Assembly (NCBI GenBank): GCA_028288395.1
Contig: JAQBNV010000141.1
Span: 1 to 9,704, forward strand
Length of the DNA stretch: 9,704 nt
Reading direction: 5' to 3'
Source of the DNA: Adhaeribacter sp.
GTDB lineage: Bacteria; Bacteroidota; Bacteroidia; Cytophagales; Hymenobacteraceae
Of this stretch, positions 1 to 6,504 are shown in pieces (position 1 is the stretch's first letter; each line of letters opens with the position of its first letter). A program made the position numbers and the translations under genes. The notes under the pieces were generated by a model. The model ran no database searches and had not been told where the DNA came from. It saw nothing but the letters and a program-made list of their open reading frames with translations.

Positions 1-108
1 AGCCACATCCTGACAAAGAAAACGACCAAACAGAAGCGTGCCTTAACCCATATTGGCCTAGTTAGCACGGCTGACGAAAACCGGGTTAGAGCTATGCTCA
101 ACATCTAA
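1..108 (+). CDS. rpmI: Large ribosomal subunit protein L35 (bL35), 3' end only
   Basis: Only the last 35 codons and a TAA stop (106-108) are in the window. The start lies upstream, and full-length L35 is normally about 64-65 aa. The visible part begins SHILTKKTTKQKRAL, the conserved basic Lys/Arg-rich stretch of L35, and ends in the usual short helix (ADENRVRAMLNI). L35 is a small basic protein of the 50S subunit that packs against 23S rRNA. It lies 71 nt upstream of rplT in the same direction, which is the conserved infC-rpmI-rplT order, so infC (translation initiation factor IF3) is expected just outside the window. No terminator is visible between rpmI and rplT, so they are probably co-transcribed. 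The identification rests on motif plus context and is firm despite the truncation. Confidence 0.93.
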   Translation, partial: SHILTKKTTKQKRALTHIGLVSTADENRVRAMLNI

Positions 109-179
109 ATATTTTTTCACCCGGGGCCTGGTTATTAAGTATTCCAAAAGAATCACCATTCTCCAAAAAGTAAATTACA

Positions 180-524
180 ATGCCAAGATCAGTAAACGTC
201 GTAGCCGCCCGACAAAAAAGAAAGCGCATCATGAAACTGGCAAAGGGTTATTTCGGACGTCGCAAGAACGTTTGGACCGTTGCTAAAAATGCCGTAGAGA
301 AAGGTTTGCTTTATGCTTACCGTGACCGGAAAGCCAAGAAAAGAGATTTCCGTGGCCTTTGGATTCAGCGTATCAATGCTGGCGTAAGGGAATATGGTTT
401 GTCTTACTCGCAGTTTATGGGTGCTTTAAAGAAGGCCAATATAAACCTTAACCGCAAAGTGCTCGCCGATTTAGCCATGAATCATCCGGTTGCTTTTAAA
501 GGTATCGTTGAGAAAGTGAAATAA
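180..524 (+). CDS. rplT: Large ribosomal subunit protein L20 (bL20)
   Basis: This 114-aa protein matches bL20 over its whole length, and the family is usually 114-118 aa. The N-terminus [20 protein letters not shown] is the basic extension that threads into 23S rRNA. It is followed by the signature [21 protein letters not shown] (about residues 21-41, given in part) and the globular helical C-terminus ([16 protein letters not shown]). L20 is needed early in 50S assembly. In E. coli and Bacillus it also represses its own operon by binding leader RNA, but I cannot identify such a site in the 71 nt upstream. The ATG at 180 gives the canonical MPR start. It is preceded by A-rich sequence with no Shine-Dalgarno, as is common in Bacteroidota. 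A strong terminator follows 8 nt after the stop. Confidence 0.98.
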   Translation: MPRSVNVVAARQKRKRIMKLAKGYFGRRKNVWTVAKNAVEKGLLYAYRDRKAKKRDFRGLWIQRINAGVREYGLSYSQFMGALKKANINLNRKVLADLAMNHPVAFKGIVEKVK

Positions 525-532
525 TTAAGAGC

Positions 533-583
533 ACTATAATAAAAAAAAGCTTAGCCTACTGCTAAGCTTTTTTTTATTATAGT
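533..583 (+). terminator. Strong intrinsic terminator after rplT, perfectly symmetric
   Basis: A perfect 23-bp inverted repeat has arms at 533-555 and 561-583 and a 5-nt loop CTACT. The GC-containing core is GCTTAGC/GCTAAGC. It is flanked by eight A on the left (541-548) and eight T on the right (568-575), so hairpin plus U-tract forms on either strand. It ends the infC-rpmI-rplT transcript. It could also stop minus-strand transcription that reads past the tRNA gene's own terminator. Confidence 0.92.
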
Positions 584-643
584 CAATTATAATAAATAAG
601 TTGCTAGAATATTAAATTTATTATATATTACCTGAATATAAAC

Positions 644-674
644 AAAAAAAGCCTTAAGCTATTAACTTAAGGCT
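644..674 (-). terminator. Intrinsic terminator of the tRNA-Met gene (minus strand)
   Basis: On the minus strand, AGCCTTAAG (674-666) and CTTAAGGCT (658-650) form a 9-bp stem around a 7-nt loop. Seven T follow (plus-strand A at 644-650). It begins only 3 nt beyond the mature 3' end of the tRNA (678), the expected place for a single-gene tRNA transcript to end. The strand assignment is clear because only the minus strand has the U-tract. Confidence 0.85.
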
Positions 675-677
675 GTG

Positions 678-751
678 TAGCGGGGAGGGGAGTTGAACCC
701 CTGACCTCAGGGTTATGAATCCTGTGCTCTAACCAACTGAGCTACCCCGCC
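678..751 (-). tRNA. tRNA-Met, anticodon CAT (elongator type)
   Basis: Read on the minus strand, this 74-nt sequence folds as a complete cloverleaf. The acceptor is GGCGGGG pairing with CCCCGCT (first pair G-U). The D arm is GCTC/GAGC, and the anticodon loop TTCATAA has CAT at plus positions 717-715. The variable loop is AGGTC and the T arm is AGGGG/CCCCT around TTCAACT. The discriminator is A at 678. CCA is not encoded: the next bases are CAC, so it must be added after transcription. The initiator-tRNA hallmarks (unpaired 1:72 and three G-C pairs next to the anticodon loop) are absent, so this is the elongator type. A lysidine-modified tRNA-Ile with CAT is the alternative, but the D-arm region resembles elongator Met. 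One oddity is an A31-C39 mismatch closing the anticodon stem (plus positions 720 and 712). Confidence 0.93.
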
Positions 752-766
752 GTCTTAATCGGAGTG

Positions 767-799
767 CAAATGTATAAATAAGATTTATAGAAACACAAC
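767..799 (-). promoter_or_regulatory. Predicted Bacteroidota-type promoter for tRNA-Met
   Basis: The minus strand has TACATTTG at 774-767, an exact match to the Bacteroidota -7 element TAnnTTTG. GTTG at 799-796 matches three of four bases of the -33 TTTG box, with a 21-nt spacer. Transcription would start near 760, a few bases before the mature tRNA 5' end at 751, as expected for a tRNA gene. The box sits in the 116-nt gap shared with the divergent gene at 868. Confidence 0.6.
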
Positions 800-867
800 T
801 TTCTTTAAAATAAAAATATTCGTTTTATTTAGACTAATAATACTTACCACACCTTAATCCATGTGCT

Positions 868-1263
868 ATGAACAAGCATAAATTTGTCTGCGAACGTATC
901 ATTAATGCTTCGGCCCGCATGATTTATCCCTACTTAAGTACCGCCTCCGGTCTGGAACAATGGTTCTGCGACAAAGTAATGCTTAATGAAGATAAAATAT
1001 TTAACTTTATCTGGGATAACCAAAGCCATTACGCCGAAATGACCAGCCACCGCACAAATAAATCGGTACGGTTTGTTTTTCTGACGGATGATAAGAAGCA
1101 TGAGCCCGATGCCAGCTACATGGATTTTACTATTGAAACGAGTGATCTGACCCAGGAACAATATTTGCGGGTAATTGACTATTCGGACGAAGAGGACATG
1201 GAAGAAATGAAAGAGTTGTGGGACGCACTGATTGTGGGTTTACGTGAAATTATTGGTGGGTAA
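868..1263 (+). CDS. START/AHSA1-like (SRPBCC fold) domain protein, unknown function
   Basis: This acidic 131-aa soluble protein has no signal peptide or membrane segment. Its pattern fits a single START-like (SRPBCC, Hsp90-ATPase-activator type) domain. An N-terminal strand leads into a helix and the typical TASGLEQWFCD turn (residues 25-35). A run of beta strands follows (FNFIWD, HYAEMTS, KSVRFVFL, YMDFTIE, YLRVIDY), and a long C-terminal helix (EEMKELWDALIVGLREI) closes the cavity in this fold. Such domains bind small hydrophobic ligands or act as regulatory partners; nothing here identifies the ligand. The ATG at 868 is chosen because the nearby ATG at 861 is out of frame. The gene is divergent from tRNA-Met and 80 nt upstream of the LptF/LptG permease in the same direction. 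Co-expression with that gene is possible, but a hairpin lies between them. Confidence 0.82.
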   Translation: MNKHKFVCERIINASARMIYPYLSTASGLEQWFCDKVMLNEDKIFNFIWDNQSHYAEMTSHRTNKSVRFVFLTDDKKHEPDASYMDFTIETSDLTQEQYLRVIDYSDEEDMEEMKELWDALIVGLREIIGG

Positions 1264-1304
1264 TATTCGTTATAGTAAAAGCGGAAAATTCCGGGTTTGA
1301 TTAT

Positions 1305-1335
1305 TTAAAGCAATAACCTTTATTTATTGCTTTGA
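1305..1335 (+). promoter_or_regulatory. Leader hairpin just upstream of the LptF/LptG permease gene
   Basis: AAAGCAATAA (1307-1316) and TTATTGCTTT (1324-1333) form a perfect 10-bp stem around CCTTTAT. A T-G wobble and a T-A pair (1306/1334, 1305/1335) extend it. No U-tract follows, so it is not a classic terminator. It ends 8 nt before the ATG at 1344, inside the ribosome footprint. It could block initiation or mark the end of the upstream transcript. A possible promoter (TTTG at 1296-1299, TATTTATTG at 1321-1329) overlaps it. In that case the dyad would be DNA-level and not part of the mRNA. Confidence 0.45.
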
Positions 1336-1343
1336 TCCTTTAC

Positions 1344-2765
1344 ATGAAAAAATTAGATAAGTTAATATTAAAATCTTTTTTAGGTCCATTTGTATTAACC
1401 TTTGCGGTGGTAGAATTTATTTTACTCACGCAATACATGCTTAAATACCTCGATGATTTAGTAGGTAAAGATTTAGGAATAGAAGTAATAATTCAGTTGC
1501 TGGGCTATTTTAGCCTGAATATGGTGCCCGTGGCGCTGCCGCTGGCAGTGTTGCTTTCTTCTTTGATGACCTTCGGTAACCTGGGAGAACACCATGAACT
1601 CACCGCTATTAAAACCTCAGGCATTTCGCTGATCCGCATTTTACGGCCTATATTTTTTGTAGCTGTTTTACTATCGATAGGCGCTTTCTTTTTCAATGAA
1701 AAAATTGTTCCTAAAGCCAACTTAAAAGCATATAGCCTCCTTTGGGATATCCGGCAGAAAAAACCATCCTTAGATATCCGGGAGAAAGTTTTTTATAACG
1801 GTATACCGGGCTACAGCATTAAAGTAGACAAAAAGTTCGATGATGGCTCCACGCTAAAAGGGGTAATGATTTACGACCATTCCGAAGCCAATGGCAATAC
1901 CAATGTCATATTAGCCGATTCGGGCCGCATGTACACCAAGTTCAACGATCAATATCTGGCCCTTGATTTATTTAATGGCCAGCTTTTCGCTGAGGGTTCG
2001 CAGCAAGGTTCCATTTCCACCTCCAGTAATAATGGCGCGGGATTTTTAAGGCAGAAGTTTGACAGCCAGAAACTTTATTTTAACCTGGCTTCTTTTAATC
2101 TCGACCGGACGCGGGAAGAGCTGTTTAAAGGAAGTAAAATGATGTTGAATATTAAGGAACTGAAATACGTAACCGATTCCTTGCGCACCCAATTGGGGCA
2201 GGAAAAGAAAACCAGCGGCATCCAGATTAGTTCGTATTATACTTACCTGCCCGTCGACTCCGCTAAAAGAGCGGCCAAGCCTACGATTACCAAAGTTGTA
2301 AAGCGCAAGCTACCGCCGGTTACCCGTGATATTTATTCGGCTGCCGCCAACAAGGCGCGCAATATTCGCAGCTTTACTACTACCGCCGCCGACAAAAGAA
2401 AAATAACTTACCGGGATGCAAATAATTACGAAATAGAAATTTTTAAAAAATATACTCAATCGGCGGCCTGCTTAATTATGTTTTTAATCGGGGCTCCTTT
2501 GGGAGCGATTATTAAAAAAGGTGGTTTGGGTATGCCGGTTATAATTTCTATATTATTTTTTATTATTTACTATGTGCTCACTATATTGGGCGAGAAATGG
2601 GGCCGCGAAGGTTTAGTGATAGTGCCGGCAGGCATGTGGGCTGCTAATTCAATATTATTGCCCATTGGTTTGTTTTTCCTGTACCAGGCGCGTAACGATT
2701 CTAACCTGCTGGAATTAGATTTCTGGCGCAAGCTAAATTTGCGGTTAAAGAAAAATAAGCTATAA
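1344..2765 (+). CDS. LptF/LptG family permease (lipopolysaccharide export ABC transporter)
   Basis: This 473-aa inner-membrane protein has the LptF/LptG topology. Three N-terminal transmembrane helices lie at about residues 12-33, 51-75 and 98-116. A large periplasmic part follows, then three C-terminal helices at about 375-393, 397-418 and 426-450. The N-terminus MKKLDKLILKSFLGPFVLTF is typical. The cytoplasmic stretch after helix 2 (EHHELTAIKTSGISLIRILRP) is the conserved loop that contacts the ATPase LptB. The family pairs with LptB2 to extract LPS from the inner membrane and pass it to LptC/LptA. LptF and LptG cannot be separated here by eye, so no symbol is given. It is longer than the roughly 360-aa E. 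coli proteins, because of a polar Lys/Ser/Thr-rich insert (about 285-360) before helix 4. I use ATG 1344. An upstream in-frame TTG at 1332 would add four residues but sits inside a hairpin stem. Confidence 0.93.
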   Translation: MKKLDKLILKSFLGPFVLTFAVVEFILLTQYMLKYLDDLVGKDLGIEVIIQLLGYFSLNMVPVALPLAVLLSSLMTFGNLGEHHELTAIKTSGISLIRILRPIFFVAVLLSIGAFFFNEKIVPKANLKAYSLLWDIRQKKPSLDIREKVFYNGIPGYSIKVDKKFDDGSTLKGVMIYDHSEANGNTNVILADSGRMYTKFNDQYLALDLFNGQLFAEGSQQGSISTSSNNGAGFLRQKFDSQKLYFNLASFNLDRTREELFKGSKMMLNIKELKYVTDSLRTQLGQEKKTSGIQISSYYTYLPVDSAKRAAKPTITKVVKRKLPPVTRDIYSAAANKARNIRSFTTTAADKRKITYRDANNYEIEIFKKYTQSAACLIMFLIGAPLGAIIKKGGLGMPVIISILFFIIYYVLTILGEKWGREGLVIVPAGMWAANSILLPIGLFFLYQARNDSNLLELDFWRKLNLRLKKNKL

Positions 2766-2788
2766 GCGGCCGAATGTTTAAAAATATA

Positions 2789-2820
2789 TTTCATTACCCG
2801 GAAACAATTTTGTAACTTTG
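2789..2820 (+). promoter_or_regulatory. Predicted Bacteroidota-type promoter for rpsO
   Basis: TAACTTTG at 2813-2820 is an exact TAnnTTTG -7 element. TTTC at 2789-2792 matches three of four bases of the -33 box, with a 20-nt spacer. The predicted start near 2827 gives a leader of about 52 nt before the rpsO ATG at 2879. The site lies in the 113-nt gap after the permease gene, so rpsO can be expressed independently of it. Confidence 0.65.
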
Positions 2821-2878
2821 CGCCTTATATAAAAAATATATACTCGGAAAAAAATAGATTGATAAGTATAAATACCCG

Positions 2879-3154
2879 ATGAAATTAACAACTGAAGCGA
2901 AACAAGAAATTTTTGAAAAAAACAGTTTGAGTAAATCCAAAACCGATACTGGTTCTCCTGAATCGCAAATCGGACTGTTTACTCATCGTATCACCCATCT
3001 AACAGATCATTTAAAAGTTAACAAGAAAGATTTTTCTACCCGGTTAGCCCTGTTAAAACTGGTTGGTAAAAGAAGGAGACTTTTAAATTACTTATCCAAA
3101 ACTGAAATTGGAAGATACCGCGCCATTATCAGTGAATTAGGTATTAGAAAATAA
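2879..3154 (+). CDS. rpsO: Small ribosomal subunit protein S15 (uS15)
   Basis: This 91-aa protein is uS15 from end to end; the usual length is about 89 aa. The family signature runs from [16 protein letters not shown] (residues 23-38) through THLTDHL. The basic segment [20 protein letters not shown] and the C-terminal helix ([21 protein letters not shown]) complete it. S15 is a primary 16S rRNA-binding protein that helps form the 30S platform and contributes to bridge B4 with the 50S subunit. It lies immediately upstream of pnp, an order conserved in many bacteria. In E. coli, S15 represses its own translation through the mRNA leader. The AT-rich leader here (2827-2878) shows no obvious pseudoknot. 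The ATG at 2879 is the only sensible start. Confidence 0.98.
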   Translation: MKLTTEAKQEIFEKNSLSKSKTDTGSPESQIGLFTHRITHLTDHLKVNKKDFSTRLALLKLVGKRRRLLNYLSKTEIGRYRAIISELGIRK

Positions 3155-3157
3155 ATA

Positions 3158-3192
3158 TAATTAGGGAATTCATAACAAGGGTTCCCTAATTA
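3158..3192 (+). terminator. Hairpin after rpsO, weak or partial terminator
   Basis: TAATTAGGGAA (3158-3168) and TTCCCTAATTA (3182-3192) form a perfect 11-bp stem around a 13-nt loop, 3 nt after the rpsO stop codon. The following bases are AAATTTATAG, with no real U-tract. It is more likely a 3'-end stability or processing hairpin than an efficient terminator. In E. coli the corresponding rpsO-pnp gap also holds a terminator and RNase-processed hairpins. Confidence 0.55.
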
Positions 3193-3230
3193 AATTTATA
3201 GCTATTCCTTTTCTTTCTTACAATTCTTAT

Positions 3231-3252
3231 GCAGGCTTCCGGCCTGCTTTTT
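3231..3252 (+). terminator. Terminator-like GC hairpin directly in front of pnp
   Basis: GCAGGC (3231-3236) and GCCTGC (3242-3247) form a 6-bp GC-rich stem around TTCCG, followed at once by five T (3248-3252). This is a textbook intrinsic terminator shape, yet only 14 nt separate it from the pnp ATG at 3267. A promoter cannot fit between them, so transcripts reaching pnp must read through it. It may act as an attenuator between rpsO and pnp, or as a leader hairpin for PNPase autocontrol. No matching anti-terminator strand was obvious by eye. Confidence 0.7.
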
Positions 3253-3266
3253 AATATTCATAAAAG

Positions 3267-5408
3267 ATGTCCTATAAAGTTATAAATAAAACCATACGTC
3301 TGGCTGACGGCAGGGAAATTACCCTGGAAACTGGTAAACTGGCAAAACAAGCTGATGGATCGGTGGTGGTAAGAATGGGTAATACCATGTTACTGGCTAC
3401 GGTTGTTTCGGCCAGGGAGGCCCGGGCGGGCGTTGATTTTCTGCCTTTGTCGGTAGATTACCAGGAGAAATTTGCTTCTTCCGGCAAAATACCTGGTGGT
3501 TTTCTTAAAAGAGAAGCCCGGTTATCAGATTACGAAATTCTTATCAGCCGTTTGGTAGACCGTATTCTGCGGCCTATGTTCCCGGACGATTATCACGCGG
3601 AAACCCAGGTGCTGATTAACCTGATTTCGGCTGACCCGGAAGTATTACCAGATGCATTGGCCGCTTTAGCCGCTTCAGCCGCTATTTCGGTTTCGGATAT
3701 TCCGTTTAACGGTCCTATTTCGGAAGTAAGAGTAGCTCGCATCGATGGCAAGTTTATTATAAATCCTTTCTTAACTGATCTGGGCCGGGCCGATATTGAC
3801 CTGATAGTAGGTGGTTCCGCCGAAGGCGTAGCGATGGTAGAAGGCGAAATGAACGAAGTGTCGGAAGAAGAAATGCTGGAGGCTATTCAGTTCGCCCACG
3901 AGGCCATTAAAGAACAATGCCAGATTCAGTTGGAATTTGCCCAGGAAGCCGGTGCTAGCGTAAAGCGGGAATATTCTCACGAAAACAGCGACGAATCGCT
4001 TAAAAAGCAAATATTTGAAGCCGTTTATGACAAAGCTTACCAGGTAGCGGCCAGCGCCAATCCGGTTAAAGCCGAACGTAAAAAGGCTTTTGGTGCTATC
4101 AAAAAAGAGTTTGTAGATTCATTACCGGCCGAACAGGAAGTTGATCAGGAGTTAATCTCTAAATATTACCACGATGCCGAAAAAGCAGCGGTACGCAATG
4201 TAGTTTTAAACCAACGGGTGCGTCTCGATGGTCGTAAGCTCGATGAAATTCGTCCTATCTGGTCAGAAGTAAATTATTTGCCTTCTACCCACGGTTCGGC
4301 AGTATTTACCCGCGGCGAAACCCAGTCTTTAACCACCGTTACCCTGGGTACGAAGCTCGATGAGCAGATGATCGATGGGGCTATGTTCTCCGGCTATAAT
4401 AAATTTATCCTGCATTATAATTTCCCGGCTTTTTCTACCGGCGAAGTAAAACCAAACCGCGGCCCCGGCCGGCGGGAAGTAGGGCACGGTAATTTAGCCA
4501 TGCGGGCCTTACGTAAAGTATTACCCGGCGAAGAAGCCAACCCCTACACCATCCGGATTGTATCAGATATTCTGGAGTCTAACGGTTCTTCTTCTATGGC
4601 AACAGTTTGTGCCGGTAGTTTAGCCCTGATGGATGCCGGGGTACAGGTAAAAGGAGCCGTGGCAGGTATTGCAATGGGTTTGATTACCGATACTGAAACC
4701 GGAAAATTTGCCGTATTATCCGATATCCTGGGTGATGAAGATCATTTAGGGGACATGGACTTTAAAGTGGCCGGTACTACACAGGGTATTACGGCCTGCC
4801 AGATGGATATTAAAGTGCTGAGTTTAAGCAACGATATTTTATCGCAAGCTTTAACCCAGGCTAAACAAGGCCGCCTGCACATTTTAGGTGAGATGGCTAA
4901 AACGCTTGACCAGCCCAACACCGATTACAAACCCCATACCCCGCGTTCGCATAACTTAATTGTGGATAAAGAATTTATCGGGGCCATTATCGGGCCGGGA
5001 GGTAAAGTAATTCAGCAAATTCAGAAAGATACCGGCGCTACTATCGTAATTGAGGAAAAGAACGAGAGAGGTTACGTTAATATTTTCGCTGTAAACCAGG
5101 ATGCCATGCAAGAGGCTATCCGCAAGATAAAAGCCATTGTGGCCATGCCCGAAATTGGGGAGGTATACGTAGGTAAAGTAAAATCTATCCAGCCCTACGG
5201 TGCTTTTGTAGAATTTATGGCCGGCAAAGATGGTTTATTGCATATCTCGGAAGTGAAGTGGGAACGCCTGGAGAGCCTGGAAGGGGTGCTGCAGATTGGC
5301 GAAGAGATAGAAGTAAAGCTGATGGATGTAGATAAAAAGACAGGTAAATTTAAATTATCGCGCAAGGCTTTATTGCCAAAACCAGAAAATGCCAACGAGA
5401 AAAAATAA
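3267..5408 (+). CDS. pnp: Polyribonucleotide nucleotidyltransferase (PNPase)
   Basis: This 713-aa protein has the full PNPase architecture, close to the usual 700-715 aa. The first RNase PH-like domain spans about 1-225 and an all-helical linker about 235-315. The second, catalytic RNase PH domain spans about 320-545. A KH domain with GPGG at 576-579 and an S1 domain at about 630-700 ([16 protein letters not shown]) follow. Catalytic features are present: the SSS triplet at 441-443 and the two aspartates in [10 protein letters not shown] (D490, D496). The trimeric enzyme degrades RNA 3' to 5' by phosphorolysis, releasing nucleoside diphosphates. It can also polymerise in reverse and often works with RNase E or RNase Y and a helicase. 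It follows rpsO, and two hairpins lie in the 112-nt gap. No independent promoter is clear, so expression probably depends on read-through from rpsO. Confidence 0.98.
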   Translation: MSYKVINKTIRLADGREITLETGKLAKQADGSVVVRMGNTMLLATVVSAREARAGVDFLPLSVDYQEKFASSGKIPGGFLKREARLSDYEILISRLVDRILRPMFPDDYHAETQVLINLISADPEVLPDALAALAASAAISVSDIPFNGPISEVRVARIDGKFIINPFLTDLGRADIDLIVGGSAEGVAMVEGEMNEVSEEEMLEAIQFAHEAIKEQCQIQLEFAQEAGASVKREYSHENSDESLKKQIFEAVYDKAYQVAASANPVKAERKKAFGAIKKEFVDSLPAEQEVDQELISKYYHDAEKAAVRNVVLNQRVRLDGRKLDEIRPIWSEVNYLPSTHGSAVFTRGETQSLTTVTLGTKLDEQMIDGAMFSGYNKFILHYNFPAFSTGEVKPNRGPGRREVGHGNLAMRALRKVLPGEEANPYTIRIVSDILESNGSSSMATVCAGSLALMDAGVQVKGAVAGIAMGLITDTETGKFAVLSDILGDEDHLGDMDFKVAGTTQGITACQMDIKVLSLSNDILSQALTQAKQGRLHILGEMAKTLDQPNTDYKPHTPRSHNLIVDKEFIGAIIGPGGKVIQQIQKDTGATIVIEEKNERGYVNIFAVNQDAMQEAIRKIKAIVAMPEIGEVYVGKVKSIQPYGAFVEFMAGKDGLLHISEVKWERLESLEGVLQIGEEIEVKLMDVDKKTGKFKLSRKALLPKPENANEKK

Positions 5409-5457
5409 GCTGCTCTCCGGCGAACTAATTGAAGCATTTATTTAGTTAGTAAGTAGG

Positions 5458-5560
5458 TATTCGCCAACCCGGCGGGGTTTGAAAAAAGGTAAAAGCAGTT
5501 GAAACTGTTTTTACCTGAATCAACCCTAAAGAGCATAAATTATATTCCGGCTGGCGAATA
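5458..5560 (+). other. Nested inverted repeat, candidate structured RNA between pnp and rpoD
   Basis: Four nested pairings stack into one long hairpin. P1 is TATTCGCCA (5458-5466) with TGGCGAATA (5552-5560), 9 bp perfect. P1b is CCGG (5469-5472) with CCGG (5547-5550). P2 pairs 5475-5482 with 5520-5526 (GGGTT/AACCC and GA/TC, one bulged T). P3 pairs 5488-5499 with 5504-5515, 12 bp with one G-T wobble, closed by the tetraloop TGAA. No U-tract follows on the plus strand. On the minus strand P3 is followed by six T (plus A 5482-5487), so P3 alone could terminate minus-strand transcripts. It begins 50 nt after pnp and ends 71 nt before rpoD. It could be a pnp 3'-UTR element, an rpoD leader element, a small RNA or a small dispersed palindromic element. 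Confidence 0.6.
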
Positions 5561-5570
5561 AGAGCAGTTA

Positions 5571-5600
5571 TTTAAAAATACCTGGTTGCAATTACATTTA
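5571..5600 (+). promoter_or_regulatory. Possible promoter for rpoD (weak)
   Basis: TACATTTA (5593-5600) matches TAnnTTTG except for the last base. TTTA (5571-5574) matches three of four bases of the -33 box, with an 18-nt spacer, slightly short. Transcription would start near 5607, leaving a leader of about 25 nt. The region is AT-rich, so chance matches are likely. If this is the only rpoD promoter, the nested hairpin at 5458-5560 lies outside the rpoD mRNA. Confidence 0.33.
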
Positions 5601-5631
5601 AATCAAATAATATTATTTAGAATATACTCTA

Positions 5632-6495
5632 ATGAGACAGCTTAAAATAAGTAAACAAATAACCAATCGTGAGAGTCAGTCGCTGGATAAATATCTGCAA
5701 GAGATTGGTAAGGTTGATTTACTTACTCCCGATGAAGAAGTAACGTTAGCCCAGCGCATTAAAGAAGGAGACCAGTTTGCGTTGGAAAAGCTAACCAAAG
5801 CTAACCTTCGGTTTGTGGTATCGGTGGCGAAACAATATCAAAACCAGGGATTGTCTTTAGGGGATTTAATTAACGAAGGAAATTTAGGTTTGATTAAAGC
5901 GGCGAAACGTTTTGATGAAACCCGCGGATTTAAATTTATTTCCTACGCCGTATGGTGGATTCGCCAATCTATTCTGCAGGCTTTGGCCGAGCAGTCGCGG
6001 ATTGTGCGTTTACCCCTGAACCGGGTAGGCTCTTTAAATAAAATATCTAAATCTTTTTCCGAGCTGGAACAGAAGTTCGAGCGGGAACCTTCTCCGGAAG
6101 AGATTGCCGAAGTGCTGGAATTAACCACTTCTGAAGTGGTCGATACCCTTAAGATATCTGGCCGCCACGTTTCGGTAGATGCGCCGTTTGTGCAGGGCGA
6201 AGAAAACCGTTTGTTGGATGTACTCGAAAACGAAGATGAAGAATCTCCGGATACCGGCCTGATGAATGATTCTTTGCGCAAAGAAGTGCAGCGGGCTTTA
6301 TCTACCTTAACCAAACGGGAAGCCGATGTGATAACCCTGTATTTTGGCTTAAACGGCGAACACTCTTTAACGCTGGAAGAAATTGGTGAAAAATTTAATT
6401 TAACCCGCGAGCGGGTACGGCAAATTAAAGAAAAAGCTATTCGGCGGTTACGGCATACCTCCCGCAGCAAAGCCTTGAAACCCTACTTAGGTTAA
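5632..6495 (+). CDS. rpoD: Primary RNA polymerase sigma factor (sigma-70, RpoD/SigA), short Bacteroidota form
   Basis: This 287-aa group 1 sigma factor lacks region 1.1 and the non-conserved insert of E. coli RpoD, as is usual for the Bacteroidota primary sigma. Region 1.2 is at about 17-52 ([20 protein letters not shown]). Region 2 is at about 58-120, with the core-binding [16 protein letters not shown] and the promoter-melting [12 protein letters not shown] (104-115). Region 3 is at about 132-205, followed by an acidic linker ([15 protein letters not shown]). Region 4 is at about 222-275, with the -35-reading helix [12 protein letters not shown] (258-269). It directs core RNA polymerase to most housekeeping promoters; in this phylum these are TTTG/TAnnTTTG types, like those found in this window. 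The ATG at 5632 gives [14 protein letters not shown], the typical start. The gene stands alone, with a strong terminator behind it. Confidence 0.96.
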   Translation: MRQLKISKQITNRESQSLDKYLQEIGKVDLLTPDEEVTLAQRIKEGDQFALEKLTKANLRFVVSVAKQYQNQGLSLGDLINEGNLGLIKAAKRFDETRGFKFISYAVWWIRQSILQALAEQSRIVRLPLNRVGSLNKISKSFSELEQKFEREPSPEEIAEVLELTTSEVVDTLKISGRHVSVDAPFVQGEENRLLDVLENEDEESPDTGLMNDSLRKEVQRALSTLTKREADVITLYFGLNGEHSLTLEEIGEKFNLTRERVRQIKEKAIRRLRHTSRSKALKPYLG

Positions 6496-6504
6496 TATTA
6501 AATT

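Noticed and set aside
109..179. L20 autoregulatory site or second promoter between rpmI and rplT
   Set aside because: Only an imperfect repeat (TTCCAAAAG and CTCCAAAAA) is visible; no stable fold or promoter match supports a regulatory call.
678..751. Initiator tRNA-fMet
   Set aside because: The first acceptor pair is G-U, not the unpaired C-A type, and the three consecutive G-C pairs beside the anticodon loop are missing.
1332..1343. TTG start four codons upstream of the LptF/LptG permease ATG
   Set aside because: It lies inside the 3' arm of a stable hairpin and gives an N-terminus untypical for the family, while ATG 1344 gives the canonical MKKLDK start.
5943..6470. 175-codon open frame on the minus strand
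   Set aside because: It lies wholly inside rpoD, is Ser/Arg-rich with no domain pattern, and the opposite strand has an unambiguous sigma-70 protein.
5632..6495. Alternative (heat-shock or stress) sigma factor in place of the primary sigma
   Set aside because: The short length alone suggests an alternative sigma. However, regions 1.2, 2, 3 and 4 are all of the primary type, and Bacteroidota RpoD is normally about 287 aa without region 1.1.
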